Source: Elusimicrobiota bacterium (lineage in GTDB: Bacteria > Ratteibacteria > UBA8468 > B48-G9 > JAFGKM01). Taken from it: 5,589 nt of DNA. Shown here piece by piece: positions 5,345 through 5,589 of this stretch. A program made the position numbers and the translations under genes. Every line of letters starts with the position of its first letter. The first letter of the stretch is position 1. The notes beneath the pieces were generated by a model. That model saw only the letters and a program-made list of their open reading frames with translations, was not told the origin of the DNA and made no database searches. The stretch lies in assembly GCA_012515635.1 (NCBI GenBank), contig JAAYXZ010000136.1, positions 1-5,589 on the forward strand. Reading direction: 5' to 3'.

Positions 5345-5589
5345 TTATATCTCTATATCAACAGCGTCCATAGGTATTATATCAAAATCATCTATACTTT
5401 TTATTTCCTTGCCTAAATCTATTATAGCAATTCTCCTGTTTTTATACATAGAAGATGTTAATAATGTCAAACACCTGTTATCAAACATTTTTTCGGGGGC
5501 GAGAGAATCATGTCCGCGTATAAGCACATTCTTTTGTAAACGGTCCATTACTTTTAAAAAATAATCTCGTCCGAATTTAGGTCTTCCGA
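5345..5589 (-). CDS. PPP-family metallophosphoesterase (Ser/Thr protein phosphatase-like), C-terminal 80 residues, cut by window edge
   Basis: The frame is open from the window edge (first full codon at 5585-5587) to TAA at 5345-5347. The visible part reads GRPKFGRDYFLKVMDRLQKNVLIRGHDS..., ending in MDAVDIEI. It resembles the C-terminal third of PPP phosphatases: FG.d....F (5-10 region), LIRGHD (22-27) for the 'lixRxHe' motif whose His (residue 26) is a metal ligand, FDNRCLTLLTSSMYKNRRIAIIDL (34-57) for 'f.drkliTlFSaPnYc...a.l.vd'. The SAPNY motif is degenerate (TSSMY). An internal ATG at 5548 exists, but the conserved match continues upstream of it, so the real start is outside. By family the enzyme removes phosphate from Ser/Thr using two metal ions. 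It lies 5 bp before a Ser/Thr kinase, which supports a reversible phosphorylation pair. The N-terminal metal motifs (GDxHG, GDxVDRG, GNHE) cannot be seen; a different metallophosphoesterase subfamily is possible. Confidence 0.75.
   Translation of the reverse strand, partial: GRPKFGRDYFLKVMDRLQKNVLIRGHDSLAPEKMFDNRCLTLLTSSMYKNRRIAIIDLGKEIKSIDDFDIIPMDAVDIEI

Noticed and set aside
5345..5548. A complete 67-residue small protein starting at the ATG at 5548
   Set aside because: The reading frame is open to the window edge, and the residues upstream of the ATG (GRPKFGRDYFLKV) continue the match to PPP phosphatases, so this is the end of a longer gene.

Overview
The window is AT-rich bacterial DNA in which every convincing gene lies on the minus strand, so transcription runs from high to low coordinates. 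Bacterial identity is supported by a lipoprotein signal peptide, a strong Shine-Dalgarno site (AGGAGG before rng), a near-consensus sigma-70 promoter, and an RNase E/G gene beside a DUF2344 gene. I cannot assign a phylum from this sequence. The mix of genes would fit an uncultivated anaerobic lineage, but that is a guess.

In order of transcription, the window opens with the C-terminal end of a PPP-type metallophosphoesterase (protein Ser/Thr phosphatase-like, 5345-5589, cut by the window edge). A soluble Hanks-type Ser/Thr protein kinase follows after 5 bp (4446-5339). A lipoprotein of the family 5 (Dpp/Opp-type) solute-binding proteins comes next (2776-4449), with its start codon overlapping the kinase stop. 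After an 85-bp gap with a perfect inverted repeat comes a DUF2344/TIGR03936 'radical SAM-linked' protein (2169-2690). A 99-bp purine-rich gap leads to ribonuclease E/G (621-2069, GTG start). A separate promoter then drives the start of an IolB/KduI-family isomerase (475 down to the edge at 1).

Three blocks can be separated. Phosphatase, kinase and lipoprotein form a tight, probably co-transcribed signalling cassette: a reversible phosphorylation pair coupled to an extracytoplasmic peptide or solute receptor. DUF2344 and rng are a recurrent bacterial pair, but the radical SAM protein that normally precedes DUF2344 is not next to it here. The IolB-like gene looks like the first gene of a new transcription unit (5-deoxy-glucuronate isomerase, inositol catabolism), because its -35 box lies only 9 bp past the rng stop and a roughly 100-nt leader follows.

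No tRNA, rRNA, CRISPR array, insertion sequence or convincing rho-independent terminator was seen. No gap between genes exceeds 150 bp. The most unusual points are the phosphatase-kinase-receptor arrangement, the HKD (not HRD) catalytic loop in the kinase, the DUF2344 gene separated from its usual partner, and the inverted repeat that coincides with a possible promoter spacer.
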